DNA of 33,121 nucleotides. It comes from Streptococcus gallolyticus (GTDB lineage Bacteria > Bacillota > Bacilli > Lactobacillales > Streptococcaceae). The stretch lies in NCBI RefSeq assembly GCF_003337175.1, contig NZ_NETH01000022.1, forward strand, positions 1 to 33,121, written 5' to 3'. The position numbers and the translations under genes were made by a program. Below the pieces are notes generated by a model. The model searched no databases. It was given only the letters and a program-made list of their open reading frames with translations, and was not told where the DNA came from. Below, one piece after another: positions 9,131 through 17,262 of this stretch; positions within the stretch are counted from its first letter, which is position 1; every line of letters starts with the position of its first letter.

Positions 9131-9585
9131 TCACTTTAAACGATTATTTTGGAAAAGATTTAAAATGCCGGAGAAAAATAATCCTCGCACTAAAAATTCT
9201 TCAAATATTCCCGCTGATAATGCAACCAGCAGAGAAGGTAGAAAGAGCCAACCCCCGCCCAATAAGCCCCCTTGAATATTATCTCTAATATTTAAAAAGG
9301 TAATAAAAAGTAAAATTAAGATTGTTAGCCAAATTTTAGACATTCTTGATAGTTTAATAGACTTGTTAAATAATTTTTCAGATTTGATAAAGTAATAACA
9401 AACACCAGCTAAAATAACGCTAAGCAAAAATCTTAGAGAAGCACCAACAACTGTAGCTTCTTTACTCATATCCTTTAAAAAATTAGAGCTTATGACAAAT
9501 GCTATAAATACGACTGTTCCGGTTACTAATTGTAACAAGGCGTTACTTTTTTATGGAATCTATAATCAAATTTAGAATCCTCCAT
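9131..9585 (-). pseudogene. CPBP (CAAX) intramembrane protease, frameshifted and truncated
   Basis: CPBP proteins are membrane metalloproteases (Abi family), in streptococci often tied to bacteriocin immunity or regulation. The likely start is ATG 9583-9585 (MEDSKFDYRFHKK). The frame breaks in the T-run 9547-9552 (plus strand); restoring one base joins it to SNALLQLVTGTVVFIAFVISS. Several membrane helices follow, then motif 1 EEFLVRG. The gene stops eight codons after NLFQ, so the later histidine motifs needed for metal binding are missing. It is doubly damaged and surely non-functional. A TTG codon at 9538 could start the downstream piece but has no good ribosome binding site. Confidence 0.7.
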
Positions 9586-9766
9586 TTTTAGCATTATATC
9601 ATTAATACAATAACTATAGTATATTGTTTTTAGGTAGTCAAATAATATGAATCTGGGATAAAATGATTGTTTTTTGATACAGATTCTAGTGACATGATAT
9701 AATAATTTTATTTTCAATAAACCGTTGTAATCCATGATGATAACATCACTTGTAATCACTAAATAA

Positions 9767-9795
9767 TTGAATTTAGTACAGATTAGCACTATAAT
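9767..9795 (+). promoter_or_regulatory. promoter for the bile-salt-hydrolase-type gene
   Basis: TTGAAT (9767-9772) and TATAAT (9790-9795) are spaced by 17 bases, 87 bases upstream of the ATG at 9882. No operator-like repeat was noted. The 9586-9881 stretch holds nothing else that I can support. Confidence 0.5.
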
Positions 9796-9881
9796 GAAGT
9801 TGTAAAAATATCGAATATCAAGACCTTATTCGTATTGTAATGGCTTGGTCTTGTAGGAGTTCTTGTTGGTGGAGGTAGCCT

Positions 9882-10561
9882 ATGTGTACAGCTATAACTT
9901 ATCAAACTAAAGACAATTATTTTGGTTGAAATCTTGATTTGGATTTTTCTTATCATGAAGAAGTTACGATTTATCCCAGAAATTATCCTCTTTCATTCAA
10001 GTACGAGACAAAACAAGACACTCATTTAGCAATTATGGCATGGCAACAGTTGTAGATGACTATCCATTGTTTTATGATGCTACAAATGAAAAAGGATTAA
10101 GTATGGCAGGATTAAATTTTCCAGAAAATACTGATTTTAAACCTGCTAAAGATGGCAAAACAAATGTTGCCTCTTTTGAATTCATCCTTTGGATCTTGTC
10201 GCAGTGTGAAAGTGTGTCAGAAGTGCGTCAACAATGTGAAAATTTAAATTTAACTGATGATGCTTTTAGTTCGGACTATCCTGTATTGCCATTGCATTGG
10301 ATGATTTCAGATAGCAAGGTAGAACCTGTAAAGGATAAAGTGGCTATAAAGGAAGCTTTATTCGGGTATTTAAAGGCTACTACAATAGCAGCGATAAATT
10401 ATGTTGAAACTCTAACAGAATCTAGTTTAGATGATATCGTTGATAACAATTGGACGCCAGCAGTCACACGCGTTGTGCGTCTGGTCTTCATTATCGATGA
10501 TGCCAGCATGCATTCTGGTCAAGTCTTTTACAGCCGACGATTGCTTGGCTTAGTGGACTGA
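9882..10561 (+). pseudogene. chimeric remnant: choloylglycine hydrolase 5' part fused to DinB-like 3' part
   Basis: A GGAGG site precedes the ATG at 9882. The N-terminus MCTAITYQTKDNYFG is that of choloylglycine hydrolases (bile salt hydrolase or penicillin V acylase), where Cys2 is the nucleophile. Codon 16 is TGA (9927-9929) where the family has Arg (FGRNLD). One T is missing near 10033-10036. After it the frame runs from MATVVDDYPLFYDATNEKG to PLHWMISD, all typical of the family. At about 10310-10325 the sequence changes abruptly to a different protein, ending RVVRLVFIIDDASMHSGQ and RRLLGLVD, which matches the C-terminus of DinB/DUF664-type four-helix proteins. An internal deletion evidently joined two genes. 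The product is non-functional as a hydrolase. Confidence 0.8.
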
Positions 10562-10573
10562 AAAACTATCTAT

Positions 10574-10612
10574 AAAAGATAAGAAGTCTCATGTTGAGGC
10601 TTCTTGTCTTTT
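10574..10612 (+). terminator. terminator after the chimeric remnant
   Basis: AAGAAG.CTC pairs with GAG.CTTCTT, extended by AAAAGA/TCTTTT, closing on a short loop. It separates the remnant from the ABC exporter promoter. Confidence 0.75.
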
Positions 10613-10645
10613 GCTTAATAATGTAAGAAAAAAGAGGCTTATTTC

Positions 10646-10674
10646 TTGACAAGTGAGTGAATACTCACTATAAT
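10646..10674 (+). promoter_or_regulatory. promoter of the ABC exporter-TetR operon
   Basis: A textbook vegetative promoter: TTGACA at 10646-10651 and TATAAT at 10669-10674 with 17 bases between. The whole spacer is occupied by an operator palindrome (10652-10669), so repressor binding and RNA polymerase binding should exclude each other. Confidence 0.85.
10652..10669. promoter_or_regulatory. operator 1, probable TetR-family binding site
   Basis: The perfect palindrome AGTGAGT-GAAT-ACTCACT fills the promoter spacer and touches the first base of the -10 box. The likely ligand is the TetR-family protein encoded at the operon's end (12607-13221), by autoregulation logic. Confidence 0.75.
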
Positions 10675-10684
10675 GTCTTTTGTA

Positions 10685-10702
10685 AGTAACTAATCACTCA
10701 CT
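10685..10702. promoter_or_regulatory. operator 2, second copy of the same site
   Basis: AGTAACT-AATC-ACTCACT has the same 7-4-7 layout as operator 1. One half is identical and the other matches at 5 of 7 positions. It lies in the early transcribed region, 33 bases centre to centre from operator 1, about three helical turns, which would suit cooperative binding. Confidence 0.65.
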
Positions 10703-10731
10703 TTTATCAAATATAGAAAGAAGGTTTATCA

Positions 10732-11457
10732 ATGGAGAAAGTCATTGATTTGAAAGATTTAAAAAAAGCTTTCTCTGCGCAAACAGTTTTGAATGGTGTG
10801 ACCCTTGAAGTTAATAAAGGTGAAATCATCGGACTGATTGGTCCATCTGGTGCAGGAAAGTCAACAATGATAAAAACTATGCTGGGAATGGAAAAGGCAG
10901 ATAGTGGAACAGCTTTGGTGCTCAATACTCAAATGCCTAATCGTCATATCTTGGGAAAAATTGGTTATATGGCTCAATCGGATGCTCTTTATGATGCCTT
11001 GACTGGTCTTGAAAATTTGGAATTTTATGGACAGATGAAAGGAATTGCCAAGAAAGACTTAACTTTGCAAATTCACCATGTAGCACGAGTTGTTGACTTG
11101 CAAGATCACCTTGATAAATTTGTCTCAGGCTATTCTGGAGGAATGAAACGTCGTTTATCACTTGCTATTGCCTTACTTGGAAATCCTGAATTACTGATTT
11201 TGGATGAACCAACGGTAGGAATTGACCCTTCTCTTCGTCGAAAAATATGGTCAGAGTTAGATAATATTCGCCAAGAAGAACGTTCTGTGTTCATTACGAC
11301 ACACGTTATGGACGAAGCAGAACTTACAGATAAGGTTGCTTTGCTCTTACATGGTGACGTCATTGCTTTTGATACACCGCAGGGACTCAAAGAGCGTTAT
11401 GGTGTCAATACTGTGGAAGAAGCATTTTTGGCTGCTGAAGATAGGGAGGAACTTTAA
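10732..11457 (+). CDS. ABC-2 type exporter, ATP-binding subunit
   Basis: This is the ATPase of a drug- or lipid-type ABC exporter. It has 241 residues: Walker A GPSGAGKST near 39-47, signature YSGGMKRRL, Walker B LLILDEP followed by TVGIDP, and an H-loop in ITTHVMDEAE. The start has an AGAAGG site. The stop is one base from the permease start, and the regulator gene follows the permease, so all three form one operon behind a repressible promoter. The substrate is not visible. The TetR pairing suggests efflux of a toxic compound. Intact, unlike most genes in this accessory block. Confidence 0.92.
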   Translation: MEKVIDLKDLKKAFSAQTVLNGVTLEVNKGEIIGLIGPSGAGKSTMIKTMLGMEKADSGTALVLNTQMPNRHILGKIGYMAQSDALYDALTGLENLEFYGQMKGIAKKDLTLQIHHVARVVDLQDHLDKFVSGYSGGMKRRLSLAIALLGNPELLILDEPTVGIDPSLRRKIWSELDNIRQEERSVFITTHVMDEAELTDKVALLLHGDVIAFDTPQGLKERYGVNTVEEAFLAAEDREEL

Positions 11458-11458
11458 G

Positions 11459-12565
11459 ATGCGTATTCTAGCAATTGCAAAAAAAGTATTAAAAGAATTA
11501 CTGCGTGATAAGCGTACTCTAGCTATGATGTTTTTGGCACCAATTCTTATTATGTGGTTGATGAATATCATGTTTTCGGCTAATAGTACAACTTCAGTAA
11601 CTATTGCTGCTGTTGATGTTCCAAGTAGTTTGATTGAAAATCTTGATGATGTAGAACATGTTTCTGTTGAAAAATATACTAGTGTTAAAGCGGCGCAAAC
11701 GGATTTAGATAATCAGGAAGTCGATGCGATTCTTACAGTTGATGATGGTACTTATGACGTAACCTATGCCAATACAGACTCATCTAAAACCACTCTAACC
11801 CGTCAAGCTATTAAATCGGTGCTTAGTTTGTCTAGTATCAACCAGTTTATGAGCCAAGTTAAGGAAGTTGTAGCTGAAACTCCGAGTCTCGCTCCCCTTT
11901 TACCTACTAGCAACGCTAGTTCGACTGACTTAACCGAACATTATGATTATGGTGACGAAAATACGGGATTCTTTGCCAAGATGATTCCAATCCTTATGGG
12001 GTTCATGGTTTTCTTCTTTGTCTTTTTGATTTCAGGAATGGCGTTACTCAAAGAACGTATGAGCGGTACTCTTGATCGTTTGTTAGCCACACCCGTTAAA
12101 CGTAGCGACATTGTGTTTGGATATATGATTTCCTATGGTATTATAGCGGTTATTCAAACTGCTGTTATTGTCCTTTCAACTATCTGGTTGCTTGATATTG
12201 AGGTAGTTGGTAATATTATCAATGTTATCATTGTGAATTTTGTTTTAGCTTTGGTAGCCCTAGCTTTTGGAATTTTATTATCTACTCTAGCAAAATCAGA
12301 ATTTCAGATGATGCAGTTTTTACCGCTGGTAATCATGCCTCAGCTCTTTTTCTCAGGCATCATTCCTCTGGATAGTATGGCAGATTGGGTACAGTATATT
12401 GGTAAAATTCTTCCTCTCTCATACTCAGGAGATGCCTTGACTAAGATTATCATGTATGGTGACGGATTTAATAGCATTGCCTTTGATATTTTAACCTTAT
12501 TAATCTTTCTCGTTGGTTTAACCACTGCTAATATTATCGGGCTCAAACGCTATCGTAAAGTGTGA
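11459..12565 (+). CDS. ABC-2 type exporter, permease subunit
   Basis: The permease has 368 residues. One membrane helix is near the N-terminus (LAMMFLAPILIMWLMNIMF), followed by an extracytoplasmic region of about 140 residues. Five more helices form the C-terminal half, with an ABC2_membrane pattern (GTLDRLLATPVKRSDIVFGY, then FFSGIIPLDSM). The open frame extends upstream into the ATPase gene. The start at 11459 was chosen for its GGGAGGA site and the one-base gap after the ATPase stop. It works with the upstream ATPase as a dimeric exporter in the cytoplasmic membrane. Confidence 0.9.
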   Translation: MRILAIAKKVLKELLRDKRTLAMMFLAPILIMWLMNIMFSANSTTSVTIAAVDVPSSLIENLDDVEHVSVEKYTSVKAAQTDLDNQEVDAILTVDDGTYDVTYANTDSSKTTLTRQAIKSVLSLSSINQFMSQVKEVVAETPSLAPLLPTSNASSTDLTEHYDYGDENTGFFAKMIPILMGFMVFFFVFLISGMALLKERMSGTLDRLLATPVKRSDIVFGYMISYGIIAVIQTAVIVLSTIWLLDIEVVGNIINVIIVNFVLALVALAFGILLSTLAKSEFQMMQFLPLVIMPQLFFSGIIPLDSMADWVQYIGKILPLSYSGDALTKIIMYGDGFNSIAFDILTLLIFLVGLTTANIIGLKRYRKV

Positions 12566-12606
12566 TATAATGAAAGAAGTGGTGATAAAAAGGAGTTTAG
12601 TTTTAC

Positions 12607-13221
12607 ATGACTGAAAAAAATATCGTTTTATCTTTTGAAGAACGTTTATCGAAAGTTAAAATGCCTTCGGGAAAACGTAATACCTTATTGGCAGCTATGA
12701 AGTTATTTGCAGCACAAGGATTTCATGGAACATCGACTGCACAAATAGCAGAAGTGGCTGGAGTGAGTCAAGCAACTATTTTTAAATATTTTAAGACAAA
12801 AGAGGAATTGTTAATAGGTGTCTTGGAGCCAATGGCAGAACTTTTGAGCGCTCCTTTTATCCAAAATATTATGAAGTTTAGCAAGAAAGAAGATATTGTT
12901 CATTATTTTATTTATGATCGTTACGCGCTTATCAAAGCCAATCACTCATTGGTGAAGATTATCATGCAAGAACTATTGACGAATTCGGAAATGAAGCACT
13001 TTATTGAAAAACAGCTAGAACAATTAGCGCCCTCTATTGATAAAATTGCTGAGCGTTTGTGTGACGGAAATCATCTTCGAAAAACAGAGGTCATCCGTAT
13101 GGCGATTTCACCTTTTTTTAGCTATATAATGCAAATGGTTATTTTTGACGTAGGAAGTCAAGATGAAGAATACGATCTCGCTCTTTTAGAGCAGCAAACG
13201 TTAAAACTCTTGTCAGAATAA
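12607..13221 (+). CDS. TetR-family transcriptional regulator
   Basis: This 204-residue regulator has an N-terminal helix-turn-helix at about 44-63 (TAQIAEVAGVSQATIFKYF) and a divergent ligand-binding C-terminal domain. Members usually repress efflux genes and release DNA on binding the exported compound. It starts after an AAGGAG site, 41 bases behind the permease. The two 7-4-7 palindromes at 10652-10702 are its probable operators, giving negative autoregulation of the whole operon. The assignment of those sites is inference from position. Confidence 0.9.
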   Translation: MTEKNIVLSFEERLSKVKMPSGKRNTLLAAMKLFAAQGFHGTSTAQIAEVAGVSQATIFKYFKTKEELLIGVLEPMAELLSAPFIQNIMKFSKKEDIVHYFIYDRYALIKANHSLVKIIMQELLTNSEMKHFIEKQLEQLAPSIDKIAERLCDGNHLRKTEVIRMAISPFFSYIMQMVIFDVGSQDEEYDLALLEQQTLKLLSE

Positions 13222-13334
13222 GGTGGAGAAAGCCAATATTTCATTTTAAAATGATGATGAGACTTTTTCAGAAACTGCCAGATGAACCTTTTATTACAAG
13301 TTTTTTTGTAAGTATTACATTTTTCATAAAAGTG

Positions 13335-13343
13335 TGCTATAAT
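13335..13343 (+). promoter_or_regulatory. apt promoter (extended -10)
   Basis: TGCTATAAT gives an extended -10 with the hexamer at 13338-13343. The -35 region (ATTACA or TTACAT near 13314-13320) is weak, as is common with extended -10 promoters. The transcript would start about 38 bases before apt. Confidence 0.6.
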
Positions 13344-13387
13344 GAAATGTAAAACATTTTTTGGCAAAAGCCCATAGAAAGAAGAAA

Positions 13388-13906
13388 ATGGATTTAAAAA
13401 ATTATATCGCTACAATTGAAAACTATCCTAAAGAAGGAATCACTTTCCGTGATATTTCTCCTTTGATGGCAGATGGAAAAGCTTATGGCTATGCTGTTCG
13501 CGAAATTGTACAGTACGCTACTGATAAAAAAATTGACATGATCGTCGGTCCAGAAGCACGCGGTTTTATCGTCGGTTGCCCTGTTGCCTTTGAACTCGGG
13601 ATTGGTTTTGCACCAGTTCGTAAACCTGGTAAATTGCCACGTGAAGTCATCTCGGCTGATTACCAAAAAGAATACGGCATTGACACATTGTGCATGCACG
13701 CTGATGCTATCAAACCTGGGCAACGTGTTCTTATCGTTGACGACCTTTTGGCAACAGGTGGTACTGTTAAAGCAACTATCGAAATGGTAGAACGCCTTGG
13801 CGGTGTTGTAGCTGGATGTGCTTTCCTTATTGAGTTGGACGGATTGAACGGACGTCAGGCACTTGAAGGTTATGATACAAAAGTTTTAATGAATTTTCCA
13901 GGGTAA
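13388..13906 (+). CDS. apt: adenine phosphoribosyltransferase
   Basis: Apt salvages adenine: adenine plus PRPP gives AMP and pyrophosphate. It is cytoplasmic. The 172-residue protein has the PRPP-binding motif [13 protein letters not shown] at 114-126, the flexible loop [11 protein letters not shown] at 82-92 and the GPEARGF element at 54-60. The frame is open from 13361. The ATG at 13388 follows AGAAAGAAG and gives the conserved N-terminus [15 protein letters not shown]. In other streptococci apt follows recJ closely, as I recall; here about 6.5 kb of accessory DNA separates them. Confidence 0.96.
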   Translation: MDLKNYIATIENYPKEGITFRDISPLMADGKAYGYAVREIVQYATDKKIDMIVGPEARGFIVGCPVAFELGIGFAPVRKPGKLPREVISADYQKEYGIDTLCMHADAIKPGQRVLIVDDLLATGGTVKATIEMVERLGGVVAGCAFLIELDGLNGRQALEGYDTKVLMNFPG

Positions 13907-13907
13907 T

Positions 13908-13924
13908 TATAGCTAAAAACTATA
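13908..13924. promoter_or_regulatory. MET box, probable MetR/MtaR activator site
   Basis: TATAGCTAAAAACTATA matches 14 of 17 positions of the streptococcal MET-box palindrome (TATAGTTT-S-AAACTATA as I recall it), the site of a LysR-type methionine regulator. It begins just after the apt stop and 23 bases upstream of the metA -35, the usual place for a LysR activator. Confidence 0.6.
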
Positions 13925-13946
13925 GCCGTTTAGAGAAATTATATAA

Positions 13947-13975
13947 TTGAAAACCATATCTCCATGTTTTATAAT
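13947..13975 (+). promoter_or_regulatory. metA promoter
   Basis: TTGAAA (13947-13952) and TATAAT (13970-13975) with a 17-base spacer. The -10 lies inside the left arm of the hairpin at 13956-14008, so RNA started here, near 13982, would lack that arm. Confidence 0.75.
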
Positions 13976-14008
13976 ATGACGTAAGACAATATTATAGAAT
14001 GGAGATAT
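13956..14008 (+). promoter_or_regulatory. inverted repeat able to mask the metA ribosome binding site
   Basis: ATATCTCCAT (13956-13965) pairs perfectly with ATGGAGATAT (13999-14008), and TATAATAT (13970-13977) pairs with ATATTATA (13989-13996) inside it. The right arm holds the metA Shine-Dalgarno (TGGAG). RNA reading through from apt would fold and hide it; RNA from metA's own promoter would not. Confidence 0.6.
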
Positions 14009-14012
14009 TTTC

Positions 14013-14957
14013 ATGCCAATAAAACTTGATAAAGAATTGCCGGCGTTAGACATTTTACGCGAAGAGAATGTCTTCATTATGGATAATAAACGTGCCAAAC
14101 ATCAAGATATTAGACCAATGGATTTTCTCATTGTTAACTTGATGCCAACAAAAGAAGTGACAGAGACACAGCTTTTACGCCTGTTAGCCAATACGCCTTT
14201 GCAGATTAATGTTGAGTTTCTTTATATGACGAGCCATGAGTCTAAAAATACAACTGCTGAACATTTAGAAACTTTTTACAAAACATTTGACGATGTGCGA
14301 CATAAGTATTATGATGGATTAATCATAACAGGTGCTCCTGTTGAAACTTTGGATTATGAAGAAGTTGATTACTGGAGCGAACTTTGTCAAATCTTTGATT
14401 GGTCTAAAACACACGTTTATTCAACTCTTCATCTTTGTTGGGGAGCGCAGGCGGGTTTATACTATAAATACGGTATCAAAAAAGTTTTGTTAGACCGTAA
14501 GTTATCAGGTATTTTTTCACAAGACGTTGTTAGCCCTGAAAATCCTATCGTACGTGGATTCGATGATAGTTTTATGGCGCCACATTCACGTTATACCGAG
14601 GTACGTTGTGAAGACGTTGAAAAAATTGATGACTTGGAAGTTATTGCGGCAAGTGAAGCTATTGGCTTGTCTATTGTGGCTAGTAAAGATTTGCGTGAAG
14701 TTTATAGCTTTGGACATTTAGAATATGATCGAGAAACCCTTGATAGGGAATATAAACGTGATGTTAAGGTTGGAAAAAATCCTAACATTCCAGAACACTA
14801 TTATTTGAATGACGACCCCACCCAAAATGTGCCAATGCAGTGGAATTTGGCAGCAACAACATTCTTTAGTAACTGGATTAATTATGCTGTTTATCAGGAA
14901 ACTCCATATTCATTGGAAGAACTGGAAAAAGATTTTTCATTTTATGGTTACCTATAA
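14013..14957 (+). CDS. metA: homoserine O-acetyltransferase (MetA family)
   Basis: MetA acylates homoserine in the first committed step of methionine synthesis; it belongs to the glutamine-amidotransferase-like fold. The 314-residue protein has the nucleophile C142 in [10 protein letters not shown], with H234 and E236 in FGHLEYD as the other catalytic residues. Position 111 is Glu ([16 protein letters not shown]). In characterised members Glu here goes with acetyl-CoA and Gly with succinyl-CoA, so the acetyl donor is predicted despite the metA name. A MET box and own promoter precede it, with a hairpin over the ribosome binding site. No co-transcribed methionine gene follows. Confidence 0.93.
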   Translation: MPIKLDKELPALDILREENVFIMDNKRAKHQDIRPMDFLIVNLMPTKEVTETQLLRLLANTPLQINVEFLYMTSHESKNTTAEHLETFYKTFDDVRHKYYDGLIITGAPVETLDYEEVDYWSELCQIFDWSKTHVYSTLHLCWGAQAGLYYKYGIKKVLLDRKLSGIFSQDVVSPENPIVRGFDDSFMAPHSRYTEVRCEDVEKIDDLEVIAASEAIGLSIVASKDLREVYSFGHLEYDRETLDREYKRDVKVGKNPNIPEHYYLNDDPTQNVPMQWNLAATTFFSNWINYAVYQETPYSLEELEKDFSFYGYL

Positions 14958-15045
14958 TTAGGCAGGGCTGATTCTGACAATAAAACGTGCTAAATCTCTA
15001 TCTCGGATGACTTGATGGATACGATTATCTTTTAGGACTATTATT

Positions 15046-15720
15046 ATGAGTTTTTTAGAAAATTTTAAATCGGGTAATTTGGTGTTACCGAGTGCTCTTC
15101 TTTTTCATTATAAAGATATCTTCAAAAGTTCAGATGACTTTTTGATTTGGCAGTTTATTTATTTGCAAAACACGACCAAAATGGATGACTTGGCGCCTAG
15201 TCAAATTGCGACTGCTTTGGACAAGACAGTTGCCGAAGTGAATCGTTCGATTTCTGATTTGACAGCGCAAGGTCTTTTGGATATGAAAACCATTGAGCTT
15301 GGTAGTGAAATTGAGGTTATTTTTGATGCAAGTCCAGTCTTGGCACTTTTGGATGACTTGTTAACTAAATCCGCAGAGACCCAAGAAAATCAAGCTTCAA
15401 ACCCTATCAAAACATTAGTTGAAGATTTTGAGCGTGAGTTAGGACGTATGCTTAGTCCATTTGAACTGGAAGATTTGCAAAAAACAATTCGTGAGGACAA
15501 GACAGACCCTGATTTGGTTCGGGCAGCCCTTCGTGAAGCTGTTTTTAATGGTAAAACCAATTGGAATTATATCAATGCGATTTTACGTAACTGGCGTCGT
15601 GAGGGGATTACAACCATGCGTCAAGTTGAGGAACGGCGTAAAGAGCACGAGGACTCGAAAGCAGGCAAAGTATCCGTATCAGATGATTTTCTGTCCGCCA
15701 TGGATTTATGGAGTGACTAA
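15046..15720 (+). CDS. dnaD: DnaD-domain replication initiation protein
   Basis: DnaD takes part in primosome assembly and DnaA-dependent initiation in Firmicutes. The 224-residue protein has an N-terminal winged-helix domain (about 1-100, SQIATALDKTVAEVNRSISD) and the C-terminal DnaB_2 domain (about 125-195). That domain has its hallmark YINAILRNWRREGI motif near 179-192. The stop TAA shares one base with the start of nth, a coupling common in streptococci and bacilli. The ribosome binding site is a modest TTAGGA. Confidence 0.92.
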   Translation: MSFLENFKSGNLVLPSALLFHYKDIFKSSDDFLIWQFIYLQNTTKMDDLAPSQIATALDKTVAEVNRSISDLTAQGLLDMKTIELGSEIEVIFDASPVLALLDDLLTKSAETQENQASNPIKTLVEDFERELGRMLSPFELEDLQKTIREDKTDPDLVRAALREAVFNGKTNWNYINAILRNWRREGITTMRQVEERRKEHEDSKAGKVSVSDDFLSAMDLWSD

Positions 15721-16370
15721 TGAGAGTAGGACGTGAACGTTTAAAGAAAATCTTAGCTATTATTGGTGAGATGTATCCAGAGGCACGTGGTGAATTGGAG
15801 TGGAAGACACCATTTCAATTGCTAATTGCGGTCATTTTATCTGCGCAAACGACAGATAAGGCGGTTAATAAAATCACGCCAAACCTTTGGAAAAAATACC
15901 CTGAAATTGCTGACTTAGCTAATGCAAATTTAGCAGATGTTGAAGATTGTCTGAGAACGATTGGTCTTTATAAAAATAAAGCTAAAAATATCGTCAAGAC
16001 AGCGCGAGCTATTTTACGAGATTTTGATGGCAAGGTTCCAAAGACTCATAAGGAGCTTGAAAGCTTGCCTGGAGTTGGACGTAAGACGGCTAATGTTGTA
16101 TTGGCAGAAGTGTATGGTATCCCATCTATCGCTGTGGATACTCATGTGTCACGTATCGCTAAACGTCTCAATATCTCAGCACCAGATGCTGATGTTACCG
16201 AAATTGAGCAAGACTTGATGAAGAAAATTCCAAAGAAAGATTGGATTTTAACACATCATCGCTTGATTTTCTTTGGACGTTATCATTGCTTGGCTAAAAA
16301 GCCAAAATGTGACATCTGCCCGGTTCAATCCTACTGCAAGTATTACAAAGATAATGTGAAAAATAATTAG
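15720..16370 (+). CDS. nth: endonuclease III (DNA glycosylase/AP lyase)
   Basis: Nth removes oxidised pyrimidines and cuts the resulting abasic site. The 216-residue protein has the helix-hairpin-helix LPGVGRKTANVV around the catalytic K122 and the catalytic D140 in AVDTHVSR. A 4Fe-4S cluster motif C190-X6-C197-X2-C200-X5-C206 is complete. It is coupled to dnaD by a one-base overlap. Nothing unusual is visible. Confidence 0.96.
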   Translation: MRVGRERLKKILAIIGEMYPEARGELEWKTPFQLLIAVILSAQTTDKAVNKITPNLWKKYPEIADLANANLADVEDCLRTIGLYKNKAKNIVKTARAILRDFDGKVPKTHKELESLPGVGRKTANVVLAEVYGIPSIAVDTHVSRIAKRLNISAPDADVTEIEQDLMKKIPKKDWILTHHRLIFFGRYHCLAKKPKCDICPVQSYCKYYKDNVKNN

Positions 16371-16373
16371 AGT

Positions 16374-16424
16374 TTGGGACAAAAAGTGCTCAGCTTCTTG
16401 GTTTACATAGTTATTATTTACAAG
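16374..16424 (+). repeat. dispersed intergenic repeat, copy A
   Basis: About 50 bases resemble 24750-24800 at roughly three of four positions. They share GACAAA, GTGCTCA, CTTCTT and ATTTACAAGA in the same order. Copy B forms part of a terminator; copy A has lost the pairing arm. Confidence 0.45.
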
Positions 16425-16451
16425 ACGCAGTGGTTGAGTGGATTCTAATGC

Positions 16452-16470
16452 GCTGATAAATCAGCTTTTA
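16452..16470 (+). terminator. possible terminator after nth
   Basis: GCTGAT/ATCAGC with a tiny loop is followed by TTTTA. Two more inverted repeats follow: TCAAGC/GCTTGA (16485-16499) and a perfect CAAAAGGTTT/AAACCTTTTG (16515-16537). The last overlaps the trmK promoter region and could be a second terminator or an operator. Confidence 0.4.
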
Positions 16471-16535
16471 CAATCCTTTTGACATCAAGCTGCGCTTGAC
16501 TTCATTTCCAACCTCAAAAGGTTTGGGAAACCTTT

Positions 16536-16544
16536 TGATATAAT
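16536..16544 (+). promoter_or_regulatory. trmK promoter (extended -10)
   Basis: TGATATAAT forms an extended -10 with the hexamer at 16539-16544, immediately after a perfect 10-bp inverted repeat (16515-16537). No convincing -35 is seen. Confidence 0.5.
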
Positions 16545-16575
16545 TGAAATGAATGATATTTTAGAAGGAAAATTT

Positions 16576-17262
16576 ATGCAGACAGTATTATCACAACGTT
16601 TGGCTGCCGTGGCAGAATTTGTGCCACAGGGGGCACGTTTACTTGATGTTGGAAGTGACCATGCTTACTTACCAATTGTTTTGACAGAAGAGGAAAAAAT
16701 TTCATTTGCTATTGCAGGTGAAGTGGTTAAAGGACCTTATGAATCAGCGCTTCATAATGTTGCAGGAGCTGGTTTAACTGATAAAATCGCTGTTCGTTTA
16801 GCAGACGGTTTAGCGGCTTTTGACGAATCTGATAATGTGACAGCTATCACCATTTGTGGCATGGGTGGTGGTTTGATTGCTGATATTCTCGCAGTCGGCC
16901 TTGATAAATTAGCAAGTGTTGAGCGTCTGATTTTACAGCCTAATAACCGTGAGGATGAGCTTCGTGCTTGGCTTATGGCGAACCATTTCAAAATTATTGC
17001 AGAAAAAATTATGACTGAAAATGATAAATTCTACGAAATTATGGTGGTAGAACATGGGGAAATGACTTTGTCGGATACAGAGTTGCGTTTTGGATCATTT
17101 TTAAATCAAGAAAAATCAGCAATCTTCAAATTACGTTGGAAACGTGAATTGAAAAAATTAGAGCTTGCTTTGCCACATGTTCCTAAAAATCGTATCGATG
17201 ACCGCACAGCCATTTCACAAAAAATAGCAGCAATTAAGGAGGCTATCCATGAAAGCAAGTGA
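16576..17262 (+). CDS. trmK: tRNA (adenine22-N1)-methyltransferase TrmK
   Basis: TrmK uses S-adenosylmethionine to methylate A22 of tRNA in Gram-positive bacteria. The 228-residue protein has SAM motif [13 protein letters not shown] at 22-33, the GMGGGLI loop, the LQPNNRE motif and a C-terminal helical coiled region, all typical. The frame is open from 16549. The ATG at 16576 was chosen for its GAAGGAAAA site and fit to family length. It overlaps the Nif3-like gene by 14 bases; this pairing is standard in Firmicutes. Confidence 0.93.
   Translation: MQTVLSQRLAAVAEFVPQGARLLDVGSDHAYLPIVLTEEEKISFAIAGEVVKGPYESALHNVAGAGLTDKIAVRLADGLAAFDESDNVTAITICGMGGGLIADILAVGLDKLASVERLILQPNNREDELRAWLMANHFKIIAEKIMTENDKFYEIMVVEHGEMTLSDTELRFGSFLNQEKSAIFKLRWKRELKKLELALPHVPKNRIDDRTAISQKIAAIKEAIHESK

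Noticed and set aside
9082..9288. Plus-strand frame of 68 codons opposite the CPBP gene
   Set aside because: Antisense to recognisable CPBP protease residues, no ribosome binding site, no coding character.
9586..9789. Upstream extension of the CPBP frame to 9789 as a separate protein
   Set aside because: Only its last 19 codons match the start of the CPBP protein; the rest overlaps promoter-like AT-rich DNA and shows no family.
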